Source: Paenibacillus marchantiae
GTDB taxonomy: Bacteria > Bacillota > Bacilli > Paenibacillales > Paenibacillaceae
Assembly (NCBI RefSeq): GCF_028771845.1
Contig: NZ_CP118270.1
Coordinates: 2,294,001 to 2,358,000, forward strand
Direction of reading: 5' to 3'
DNA length: 64,000 nt
In this document: positions 17,901-25,093 of the stretch, in pieces
Numbering within the stretch: the first letter of the stretch is position 1
Layout of the letters: every line of letters begins with the position of its first letter
Program-made: the position numbers and the translations under genes
Notes under the pieces: generated by a model
What the model was told of the DNA's origin: nothing
Seen by the model: the letters and a program-made list of their open reading frames with translations, nothing else
Database searches by the model: none

Positions 17901-19273
17901 AGGGAACGGAGTCCTTTATCGCTCCAGGTCTGACGGAGACAGATGGAACACCACATGCAGTCCATCCTCCTCATGCTGTAACCGGACGTACGATTGATGT
18001 ACGGGATTACGGAGCAGATCTGGCTGATCATACGAGTGATGACCGACCTGCAATACAGGCTGCCATTGATGAGGCCAGCGTTGGTGATGAAGTGTTTTTG
18101 CCTGATGGAGTGTACAATTTGTTGTCCGGGCCGGATGGAACTACCAACCTGATGCTCAAATCCGGGGTGAACCTGAGAGGAGAGAGCAGTGGAGGAACCG
18201 TGCTCAAGACATCGTTGGATCAGGTGACGGGCAGCGCCGTCCTGAAAGCATCGGCTCAGCACAGCATTCTCGTATCCAATATGACCCTAACTTCATCCTG
18301 GTCTGGCAGCTACACGACCGATCACAAATCCAACAATCCCTCCGCAGGGGGGCCGGATAGCATGATCCACATCGCTAACTATGGTGAGGAACCATCGTAT
18401 GACATTACGATCGACGGTGTAATTGTGGAGAAATTTAAACGAATGGCTATCCGCATCGAACACAGCCGAGATGTCGTTGTGAAGCATGCAACATTCCGCA
18501 ATGCAACAGATCTGGGCCCTGGGGGTTCAGGCTACGGAATATCCATTCAGGGAACGGCCAAGACTGATCGGCTCGGCTTTGACAATGATACGTTATGGAA
18601 TGTGGTGGAGGATAGTACGTTTGAGGGCCCTTATCTCAGACATGGAGCGTTGATCCAGTTTGTCGCCCATAACAACGTGCTGCGTGGCAATACATTTAAC
18701 GGAACGAAGTTGGATGCTATTGATCTTCATGGTGAACTGGAGTATTTGAATGAAATCTCGGGCAATGTCATTACGGATGTGCTGACAGGCGCAGGGATTG
18801 GACTTGGCAATACAGGGGGTTCAGCACCCAGCAATCACAGCAAGTCGGGCAAAGGAAACTACATTCATGACAACACGATCAGGAACAGCCAAATCGGCAT
18901 TTCGGTAACCATGGGCACCCCCGATACTCTAATCGAGGATAATCTGATCGAGAATACAACCACGATTACAGATACGGCAGGAATCAAAGTGCTGAATGGA
19001 CCGGGCACGGTAATTCGAGGCAATGTGATCCGTAACAATACCGCTAGCGGTTACTGGGGCGTGCGTCTTGAGCGCGACAAAGGTGATGCCGGAGCCGGCA
19101 ATATTGGCGAAGGAAACCCCGAGAATGTGTTAATTGAAAATAACCGAATCGAAGGTAACACAAACGGAATTGGACTCTTTGCCGGAGTCGGCATTCTGCT
19201 AAAGGCCAACATTCTAAACAATGTGAATGAGGACTATTACAAAGCAGCAGGTGTTACAGTTACCGAGCTGTAA
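14957..19273 (+). CDS. Secreted multidomain carbohydrate esterase / pectate-lyase-like beta-helix protein
   Basis: An exported protein of 1438 residues. GTG 14957 is chosen because GGAGGGG sits six bases before it and it gives a clean signal peptide ending at A34 (HEVRA); GTG 14924 gives a longer, less likely N-terminus. Domains in order: beta-sandwich (about 35-225); alpha/beta hydrolase (245-526) with oxyanion motif HGGGW, nucleophile GSSAGG, acid HGDADATIP and histidine GQGHGF; DNRLRE/CBM96-like module (554-733); fibronectin III (742-833); discoidin/CBM32-like module (834-962); right-handed parallel beta-helix opening with a pectate-lyase-superfamily motif TIDVRDYGAD (1007-1438). It looks like a combined deacylase and polysaccharide-binding or cleaving enzyme. 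Whether the helix is catalytic is not visible. Confidence 0.88.
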   Translation: MIDVFKTWKKRVVLVAMSVILISGITVPVHEVRAMEDADPHSILNTTQEENIPDPEGPELEIYAENFDDPDNFGSTGGIALRAPWLQEGVGGSKAKTSSSTTAPSLPNMIKIDGTDALALPLDLTGYGNIRLSYYTRASSYISGSIIIEWSKDGGSSWATLETFELPPGTPDVKNKEGNTLKSWALGSEANNNSTVKIRFRTGDAMQANMYIDNVAIYGQAIPGITPAPSPVPPGEENTEFTPPQGVTLYEDVEIGTAGGRAIYSSIAVPETAAAEPMPVMVYIHGGGWNHGDRKQALNSICNYVLKRGYIGVSLDYRLTPEAPFPAQIQDVKLAIRYLRANAAQYNLDPSRIGVWGSSAGGHLAALLGTTGDIVAGDTVMLDTGVTVDVPDLEGSGGWPEYSDKVQAVADWYGPADFTTTFANNYSSVTALLGGHRAFDVPEQARLAMPGTYASPDDPPFWIRHGDADATIPYTDSVTFAGQLQSAGVPIVDMKIVPGQGHGFTGTASEVANAAAWAFLDEHVKNRIVTEPIMFKNNPEDTSPGAEEEKPLIEKVIASKLPSDDAAIDSSKPDLNFNQATGSSTGLLSISSTSSTKKYVYFKFDMSGNEPEGDRYRLRIAAKKGTSNINTELSLYGLNETDWSESSLTWSNAPVQSLSESSLLGKFQVTADRSGSPAVYEVDVTDYVKSRPDAGQIAFLLADAGSTGVSVNVYTKEANGTSNPRPQLSVIALIEEGSDAQSPEWEQGAILEIRNWGTDFAELRWPAASDDTAVSAYRIYRDGVLLAEQSKQSFHDSGLAAGTSYTFQVRAIDEAGNVSSALSSDLTTLTVPVSSLPVASVSASGSDGNLATNTIDNNSYTRWSVAGEGQWITFDLGQAQQVGYVGIGFYKGDVRKTFFEIETSVDGDHWTQVYGGESSGDTTEMQAFDIPDTSARYVRITGHGNSDSSIYTSLTDVHLYAPFAGGGTPVALIPYIEPQPPEGTESFIAPGLTETDGTPHAVHPPHAVTGRTIDVRDYGADLADHTSDDRPAIQAAIDEASVGDEVFLPDGVYNLLSGPDGTTNLMLKSGVNLRGESSGGTVLKTSLDQVTGSAVLKASAQHSILVSNMTLTSSWSGSYTTDHKSNNPSAGGPDSMIHIANYGEEPSYDITIDGVIVEKFKRMAIRIEHSRDVVVKHATFRNATDLGPGGSGYGISIQGTAKTDRLGFDNDTLWNVVEDSTFEGPYLRHGALIQFVAHNNVLRGNTFNGTKLDAIDLHGELEYLNEISGNVITDVLTGAGIGLGNTGGSAPSNHSKSGKGNYIHDNTIRNSQIGISVTMGTPDTLIEDNLIENTTTITDTAGIKVLNGPGTVIRGNVIRNNTASGYWGVRLERDKGDAGAGNIGEGNPENVLIENNRIEGNTNGIGLFAGVGILLKANILNNVNEDYYKAAGVTVTEL

Positions 19274-19284
19274 AGGATCAGAGC

Positions 19285-19401
19285 AAGTAGCCTAGCAGGC
19301 GTCTATATAAGTTGAAGCTCAATTTTACACTATACTGCAATCGGAGTGATCAGGTGTACCATTTATAGTTCAACTTATGTAGCCTGATGGGCTACTTTTT
19401 G
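19285..19401 (+). terminator. Long imperfect hairpin with terminator end; second copy of dispersed element
   Basis: AAGTAGCC, CAGGC and ATAAGTTGAA on the left pair with TTCAACTTAT, GCCTG and GGCTACTT on the right, making a roughly 115-base hairpin that ends in a T run. It closes the polysaccharide locus. The inner block matches the element at 14882-14927. Confidence 0.65.
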
Positions 19402-19500
19402 TTGTGAATCATTGATTTAAGATTCATTAAAGGTTTGTCCTCTACCATGGTTTCATAAGCCTAAGTTGCTTAACAGAAACCAAGAAGGAGGATTCATCAT

Positions 19501-21486
19501 TTGAATAGTTTACTACGTAAAGTTGCAGTAACGGCCTTGTCCGTGACGATGGTAACATCATCTTTTGCCTTGGTAGGAAGCCCGAACGCTGCGTTTGCCG
19601 CAGAGGATACAAGCACCAGCACAGGCGTCACGCAAGCCTATGAATCGTTGTTCCAAACGGACAACGTCATTGATGTGAATGTTACGATTGATGATGCAGA
19701 CTGGAAGAGCATGCTCGAAAGCCCGCTGGATAAGGATTATAAGAAGGTAAGTGTGGAAGTGGACGGCAACAAGCTAGATAACGTTGGTTTCTCCACCAAG
19801 GGTAATCTGACTTTGAAATCCGTAGCCTCCATGCAAGATTCTGACCGTTACAGCTTCAGACTGAAGTTCGATAAATACGACAAAACACAAACCTTGCTCG
19901 GTCTGGATAAAATGGTCCTTAACAACAACTATTCCGATCCATCGTACATGCGTGAAGTTCTTCACTATGAAGCTCTGCGCAGCATTGGCATGGATGTACC
20001 GATGACGAACTACGTTAATCTGTATATCAACGGCGAACTGGTTGGTTTCTATACCGGGGTTGAAGCAGTAGATGACAGCTACCTGGAACGCAATTACGGT
20101 GAAGATTATGAGGACGGTGTCCTCTACGATACGGATGAGAAGAGTTACCTGCAATATTCAGAAGGCAGTGACTACAGCACCATCACCGAAGATTTGGGTA
20201 CGGACGAGAATAAAACCAAACTCAAAAACTTCATCAAAACGCTGAACGACATGCCTGAAGGTGAAAAAGGTGATATCGAGAGTGTGCTGGATGTGGATTC
20301 GGCACTGAAATATATCGCGGGCAACATGGTCTTTGGTAACTATGACAGCTATAGCGGCGACAAAGGGCATAACTACATGCTTTACGGAGATGCGGCTGGC
20401 AAATTCACCGTTGTACCTTGGGACTTTAACATGTCCTTTAATGGATACTCGGGTGGAGGGGGACGTGGTACAACAACAACTGGATCAACCACGACCAACA
20501 CCAATGCAACGAACGTATCCGTGGACGAGCCAGTACTGGGCATTAGCATGGAAAATGTACCGATGATCAACAACCTGTTGGCCGTGCCTGAGTATAAGGA
20601 AAAATACTTGAGCTACGTCAATGAGTTGACGGATTATATGGAAGGCATCCAGGATCGTATCACAGGTCTGGCTGACATCATTCGGCCATATGTAGAAGCA
20701 GATCCAACGAAGTTCTACACAACCGAACAGTTTGAATCCAACATTGCATACTCTGCCAACGCTGATGCAACAGGTGGTATGGGTGGCATGGGTGGTACAC
20801 CACCAGAAGGATTCGAAGGCATGACACCACCAGAGGGCATGGAAGGTATGACGCCTCCGGAAGGTTTTGAAGGCATGACACCTCCCGATGGTACAACACC
20901 GCCGGATGGCACAACGGGAACAGGAACAACAGACAGCACAGGCAATACCCAAACACGTCCGGGCGGTAACTTTGGCGGAGGTGGAGGCATGGGCTCCATG
21001 GCAGCGGGATCGTTGACGACATTTGCCCTGAACCGACTTGCCAATCTGCAAGAGCAGCTTGGACGTGAAGTAACGCCTTTGCCAGAGACTTCAGAAGATA
21101 CAGGCACGGATAACGGAACAGGAACGACCGACAAAGCGATTACGGTAACTCTCGATGGCAAAGCGATTACGTTCCCGGATCAGGACCCGCTAGAGCAAAG
21201 TGGCCGGGTTATGGTACCAGTGAACGCCATCCTTGAAGCTTTGGGTGCAGAAGTAACGTGGGACAAAACAGCGAAAACGGTAACAGCTGTACTGAATGAC
21301 CAGACGCTTGTGCTCCAGATCGGAAGCAGCACAGCAACGGTGAATGGTGAAACGCTCGAAATTGATGCACCAGCCATTATCAAAAACAGTCGCACGCTTG
21401 TGCCGGTACGCTTCATCTCTGAAGGACTGGGACTGACCGTGGATTGGGATCAAACGGCTGCACAAGTAACACTTACATCCAAATAA
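19501..21486 (+). CDS. Secreted CotH-like protein with copper-amine-oxidase-type stalk domain
   Basis: A 661-residue exported protein starting with TTG behind AGAAGGAGG. The signal peptide ends near AAFAA (residue 34). Residues about 50-400 match the CotH kinase-like fold (LNNNYSDPSYMREVLHYEAL; YMLYGDAAGKFTVVPWDFNM); CotH proteins are atypical kinases that phosphorylate spore-coat or surface proteins. A low-complexity linker follows, with glycine-methionine runs and four near-copies of a GFEGMTPPEG-like unit (about 425-500). The last 115 residues are a two-repeat copper-amine-oxidase N-domain-like stalk (VMVPVNAILEALGAEVTWD; TLVPVRFISEGLGLTVDWD), a common wall-associated module in Paenibacillus. 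It is a single-gene unit. Confidence 0.88.
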   Translation: MNSLLRKVAVTALSVTMVTSSFALVGSPNAAFAAEDTSTSTGVTQAYESLFQTDNVIDVNVTIDDADWKSMLESPLDKDYKKVSVEVDGNKLDNVGFSTKGNLTLKSVASMQDSDRYSFRLKFDKYDKTQTLLGLDKMVLNNNYSDPSYMREVLHYEALRSIGMDVPMTNYVNLYINGELVGFYTGVEAVDDSYLERNYGEDYEDGVLYDTDEKSYLQYSEGSDYSTITEDLGTDENKTKLKNFIKTLNDMPEGEKGDIESVLDVDSALKYIAGNMVFGNYDSYSGDKGHNYMLYGDAAGKFTVVPWDFNMSFNGYSGGGGRGTTTTGSTTTNTNATNVSVDEPVLGISMENVPMINNLLAVPEYKEKYLSYVNELTDYMEGIQDRITGLADIIRPYVEADPTKFYTTEQFESNIAYSANADATGGMGGMGGTPPEGFEGMTPPEGMEGMTPPEGFEGMTPPDGTTPPDGTTGTGTTDSTGNTQTRPGGNFGGGGGMGSMAAGSLTTFALNRLANLQEQLGREVTPLPETSEDTGTDNGTGTTDKAITVTLDGKAITFPDQDPLEQSGRVMVPVNAILEALGAEVTWDKTAKTVTAVLNDQTLVLQIGSSTATVNGETLEIDAPAIIKNSRTLVPVRFISEGLGLTVDWDQTAAQVTLTSK

Positions 21487-21527
21487 TATCTCTCTTGTAG
21501 AGAAACGTTGTTCTACGGAGAACGAGA

Positions 21528-21559
21528 AAAGGGATTCGATGATCAGATCGAATCCCTTT
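21528..21559. terminator. Perfect 13-base hairpin between cotH-like and vat-like genes
   Basis: AAAGGGATTCGAT and ATCGAATCCCTTT pair perfectly around a six-base loop. The T run is only three bases, so it may be a weak terminator or an mRNA-stabilising hairpin. Confidence 0.6.
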
Positions 21560-21591
21560 CTGGTACAATGAGGGAAAAGGAGGGAACACAT

Positions 21592-22236
21592 ATGGCTCCC
21601 GATAAAACAAAACTTTTCCCTAACGATAATATTCGTACCGTTTGTTACATTCAGAATTTGCCGCCGCGCTCTAATGTGCTGATCGGTGATTATACGTATT
21701 ATAGTGACAACAGTCGTCCACCCGAGCAGTTTTATGACCGCATTCAGCATCATTATGATTTCCTAGGCGATCGTCTGGTGATCGGTAAGTTTTGTGCAAT
21801 TGCCGAAGGTGTGACATTCATTATGAATGGTGCTAATCATCGGATGGAGGGCATGACAACCTATCCCTTCAATATTTTTGGTGGTGGTTGGGAGAGAGTA
21901 ACTCCTACGCTGGATCAACTGCCTTTTAAGGGAGACACTGTATTGGGCAATGACGTCTGGATTGGGCAAAATGTAACTATCATGCCGGGTGTCGCGATTG
22001 GAGACGGTGCCATCGTTGCTTCCAATGCGACAGTCACCAAGGACATCGAGCCTTACACCATTGTGGGTGGCAATCCGGCCAAACCAATCAAAAAGCGCTT
22101 CGACGACGAGATCATTGCTTTACTGCTGGAACTGAAATGGTGGGATCAAGATGAGGCGTGGTTGGACACACATTTGGAACGACTGGTCTCTACATACGAT
22201 CCGCAGACATTGCGTGAGCTTCTGAAGAGTAAGTAG
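21592..22236 (+). CDS. Vat-like xenobiotic acetyltransferase (hexapeptide repeat)
   Basis: A 214-residue left-handed beta-helix acetyltransferase of the Vat/CatB xenobiotic group. ATG 21592 is chosen because AAAAGGAGGG precedes it; the longer frame reaches into the upstream hairpin. The family motifs are present: GDYTYYSD, VIGKFCAIAEGVTFIMNGANH with probable catalytic H83, the hexapeptide series GNDVWIGQNVTIMPGVAIGDGAIVASNATVTKD, and VGGNPAKPIKKRF. Relatives O-acetylate streptogramin A or chloramphenicol using acetyl-CoA. Such chromosomal copies are common in soil bacilli and may act on other hydroxylated compounds; resistance is not proven by sequence. Confidence 0.88.
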   Translation: MAPDKTKLFPNDNIRTVCYIQNLPPRSNVLIGDYTYYSDNSRPPEQFYDRIQHHYDFLGDRLVIGKFCAIAEGVTFIMNGANHRMEGMTTYPFNIFGGGWERVTPTLDQLPFKGDTVLGNDVWIGQNVTIMPGVAIGDGAIVASNATVTKDIEPYTIVGGNPAKPIKKRFDDEIIALLLELKWWDQDEAWLDTHLERLVSTYDPQTLRELLKSK

Positions 22237-22279
22237 GTTGGTGTACGTGAATTAATTTGCAAAAAAAACGAGACTATCG

Positions 22280-22308
22280 CTGGTTCCTTATGGAGCCAGT
22301 TTTTTTAT
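22280..22308 (+). terminator. Rho-independent terminator after vat-like gene
   Basis: CTGGTTCC and GGAGCCAG pair around TTAT, followed by seven T. It lies 44 bases after the stop codon. Confidence 0.85.
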
Positions 22309-22485
22309 TTTGCACTCCATATGCTCATCATCATCACACTTCATGGAACCTTGCATATCCACACTAAGCCCCTGGATGGAAGAAGTTAAGAGAGCCAATC
22401 CATCTGTAGGTGGACTTAACTCCCGTTGAATTCGGCTGCACTAAATGTAGATCAGAGAACACGTGGAGAAGGTGAGGAAAAAAAC

Positions 22486-22932
22486 ATGATGAATATTGTT
22501 ATTGTAGCCGTCATTGTTCTATTGTTATCGCTAAGGGAGAAGGAAGTGAAGACATCCCGTTTATGGGTCTTTCCAGCGATTATTGCGTATTGGGTGCTTT
22601 CGAGCGTAGTAAATACACCATTAACGGTGGGCAACATTCTGTTATATATTGTTTTTCTCATCATAGGTTGCGGGATTGGTGCGTGGCGGGTACATCTGGA
22701 ACAGCTTCGAATCCATCCAACTACAGGTAAAATGATGTCTAAGGGATCGCTGGCCAGTAGCTTGCTTCTGATCGCGGTTATGGTGTTAAGACAGCTCGCC
22801 AGCCAATGGGATGTGCATCATACGGTGGTTTCACTGAGCAATGCTCTGTTGTTTCTACCTCTGGGAAGCATCGTTGCCCGGCGTTATTTTCTGTATGCCA
22901 AAGTCCAGCGTTTTCAAGGCAGAGGTGTATAA
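22486..22932 (+). CDS. CcdC-like membrane protein (DUF1453)
   Basis: A 148-residue protein with four hydrophobic segments and short basic loops. The wording SLREKEVKTSRLWVFPAI and the length fit the CcdC/DUF1453 family, whose founding member lies beside cytochrome-c maturation genes in Bacillus; its function is unknown. ATG 22486 is used because GGTGAGG lies eight bases ahead, whereas the longer frame has no ribosome site. A two-component kinase gene follows after 33 bases in the same direction, so it may belong to that operon. Confidence 0.75.
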   Translation: MMNIVIVAVIVLLLSLREKEVKTSRLWVFPAIIAYWVLSSVVNTPLTVGNILLYIVFLIIGCGIGAWRVHLEQLRIHPTTGKMMSKGSLASSLLLIAVMVLRQLASQWDVHHTVVSLSNALLFLPLGSIVARRYFLYAKVQRFQGRGV

Positions 22933-22965
22933 TCATTTCAAACTTTAGGATTGGAAAGGATAGCT

Positions 22966-24204
22966 ATGCAGAACGATTCGAAATGGATGCAAATTCGAAA
23001 GGTGATACTGGATCATACAGCAGATCTTATTTTAACGTTGCTGCTGCTCTCCAGTCTGATTGAGCCCCTCAAAGAATTGGCGTGGGTCGATTTGGGTGCA
23101 GGACTGATCGTTAGACTGCCCTACCTTATGTTGGTTTGGGTTCCACAGTCACTTCGAAATGAGCGGATGCGAACGTTAGGGATATTGGTGATTTGGATGG
23201 TGACGCTGCTCTATGCCCAGTTCTTCCAGGCCGAGTATCGTATATTTGAATTAACCTTTTATCTCATCGGATATACTGCGCTAAAATTGCCCATCCATCG
23301 TTCTTCGTTGCTTGGCTTCGTTATCATCATTGGGAATGCGGCGCTGCTCTATATGGATGAATACGAACCCAATCAGATTCTGGTGTATTCGATGGCTCAC
23401 GCTGTAACCTATATTCTATGCTGGGCTGCGAGAATCAGGCGGGAAAGCAGACAGGACAGCAAACGACATTATGAGGAATTGCAGAAGGTGCACGCTGAAC
23501 TGACACATGCCCATCAGGAGCTTCAGGATACACATCAGGAGTTGGAGCAGGCTACCGTGCGATTGATGCAGTATGCCGTACTTGAAGAACGAAGCCGAAT
23601 CTCAATGGATTTGCACGACAGTGTTGGTAACCGATTGACATCCATTATTGTTCAGCTTCAGGCATTGCCATATATGATGAAGATGGATGCAGCGGAAGCC
23701 GACAAAGCGATGGGTACGGTGCTTGAAGTAGTCCGACAATGTCTCCAGGAGGTTCGGACTGTTGCTCATCAGATGGGCAGCAATGAAGCAGGCCTCGGGC
23801 TGGTCGCCTTGACGAGTCTGGTGAATGAGATACGGGAGATGGCAGGTTTCACGATCAAACTGACCCCCCAAGAGCAGACGAGTCATTGGACGCCAGAAAC
23901 GTCCGAATTATTGTATCGTGTACTTCAGGAAGCGTTAACGAATATTATTCGTCATGCCCAGGCTTCGCAAGTGAAGGTGGACATCTTGGAGAAGGAGCAT
24001 CAGCTACATATGATTGTGGAGGACAACGGAATGTATCGCAAAGAGAATCCGATCTCTCCCGGTTTCGGACTGTCGAGTATGAGAGCAAGATGTGAAAGGG
24101 CAGGCGGTTCCTTATCCATTGATGCAGTCGATCCACATGGAATGAGGTTAACCCTTACCATCCCTCAAGATGTGAAGGAGATTATGGGAGGTGATGAACA
24201 ATAA
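22966..24204 (+). CDS. Sensor histidine kinase, NarL/DesK-type
   Basis: A 412-residue membrane kinase. Five or six hydrophobic helices fill residues about 15-155 with almost no outside loops, then a coiled coil rich in HQELQDTHQELEQ, a HisKA_3 domain with phospho-acceptor H217 (SRISMDLHDSVGNRL), and an HATPase (LYRVLQEALTNIIRHA; VEDNGM; GFGLSSMRARCERAGG). ATG 22966 is chosen behind GGAAAGGA; the TTG at 22951 lacks a site. The membrane-embedded sensor without an external domain resembles DesK/LiaS-like kinases that sense membrane or envelope state. It overlaps the regulator gene by one base. Confidence 0.92.
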   Translation: MQNDSKWMQIRKVILDHTADLILTLLLLSSLIEPLKELAWVDLGAGLIVRLPYLMLVWVPQSLRNERMRTLGILVIWMVTLLYAQFFQAEYRIFELTFYLIGYTALKLPIHRSSLLGFVIIIGNAALLYMDEYEPNQILVYSMAHAVTYILCWAARIRRESRQDSKRHYEELQKVHAELTHAHQELQDTHQELEQATVRLMQYAVLEERSRISMDLHDSVGNRLTSIIVQLQALPYMMKMDAAEADKAMGTVLEVVRQCLQEVRTVAHQMGSNEAGLGLVALTSLVNEIREMAGFTIKLTPQEQTSHWTPETSELLYRVLQEALTNIIRHAQASQVKVDILEKEHQLHMIVEDNGMYRKENPISPGFGLSSMRARCERAGGSLSIDAVDPHGMRLTLTIPQDVKEIMGGDEQ

Positions 24205-24890
24205 TGGAGCAAGACATACAGGACATACGTGTACTCCTCGTGGATGACCAGCATCTGGTCCGGCATGGTTTACGTTTTATTATTAATGCACAGCAGGATA
24301 TGGAAGTGGTAGGCGAAGCGGGTGGGGGACATGAAGCAGTCCTTCTGGCAGCAGAGCTTCGTCCACATGTCGTATTGATGGATGTGCAGATGGAAGCAGG
24401 AGACGGACTGGAAGCGACAGCGGAGCTGATGAAGATACTGCCTGACTGCAAAGTGGTCATCCTGACCACATTCGATCATGAGGACTATGTGTACAAAGGA
24501 ATACGTGCCGGAGCTGTTGGTTATCTGCTCAAGGATGCGGCGCCAGACGAACTCGTTGATGCGGTTCGTGCTGCATATCGGGGGGAGGCGATCTACCGCA
24601 CGGCGGTGGCAGCCAAGGTGATCGGTCTTGCTATTCGTTCAACTCCGAGTCATTCGGATTCAGTGAAGGAGACGGTAGCAAACGAACAATTGCCGGAACC
24701 GTTTACGGGACGGGAATTGGAGGTTTTGCAGCAGATGGCATATGGATTACGGAATGAGGAGATTGCTCGCAAGCTTTTTATCGGAGAGAGTACGGTCAAG
24801 ACTCATGTACATCGCATTTTGCAAAAGATTCAAGTGGAAGACCGCACACAGGCGGTCGTCTTTGCCATTCGTAATGGATTCGTCAAGTAA
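24204..24890 (+). CDS. Response regulator, NarL/FixJ family
   Basis: Partner of the preceding kinase, 228 residues. The receiver domain spans residues 8-125 with acidic pair D14-D15 and phospho-acceptor D60 in VVLMDVQME. A linker is followed by a LuxR-type helix-turn-helix (FTGRELEVLQQMAYGLRNEE, then ARKLFIGESTVKTHVHRILQ). The start codon shares its first base with the kinase stop, so the pair is translationally coupled. Targets are unknown; the only neighbours in the same direction are the CcdC-like gene before it and the oligosaccharide/peptide importer after a terminator. Confidence 0.94.
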   Translation: MEQDIQDIRVLLVDDQHLVRHGLRFIINAQQDMEVVGEAGGGHEAVLLAAELRPHVVLMDVQMEAGDGLEATAELMKILPDCKVVILTTFDHEDYVYKGIRAGAVGYLLKDAAPDELVDAVRAAYRGEAIYRTAVAAKVIGLAIRSTPSHSDSVKETVANEQLPEPFTGRELEVLQQMAYGLRNEEIARKLFIGESTVKTHVHRILQKIQVEDRTQAVVFAIRNGFVK

Positions 24891-24931
24891 ACCTTTCTTG
24901 ATCTTCTGTGGAGTAGTGATCCAAATTCAGC

Positions 24932-24968
24932 AAATAACCAGCTGCCCCATGCGGAGCTGGTTATTTTG
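24932..24968 (+). terminator. Terminator after the NarL-type regulator
   Basis: AATAACCAGCT and AGCTGGTTATT pair over 11 bases around GCCCCATGCGG, ending in TTTT. Confidence 0.85.
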
Positions 24969-25045
24969 TATGACCACAAAAACAATGTCTCAAAATTGAG
25001 AAAAGAGATGGAATGTTGTGTGAGATAAGTCATAGAATAACTTTA

Positions 25046-25059
25046 AGTAAGCGCTTCCA
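25046..25059 (+). promoter_or_regulatory. cre-like site before the Opp/Dpp-type importer operon
   Basis: AGTAAGCGCTTCCA matches the cre consensus at 13 of 14 positions. It lies 35 bases before the binding-protein start and is a reason to think the importer carries a sugar. Confidence 0.65.
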
Positions 25060-25093
25060 ATAACATCAATATGAATTCACGGAGGGGTTCAGA

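Noticed and set aside
19285..19401. Riboswitch or small RNA at the long hairpin before cotH
   Set aside because: The structure ends as a terminator of the upstream gene and its inner block recurs at 14882, so a dispersed repeat/terminator is the simpler reading.
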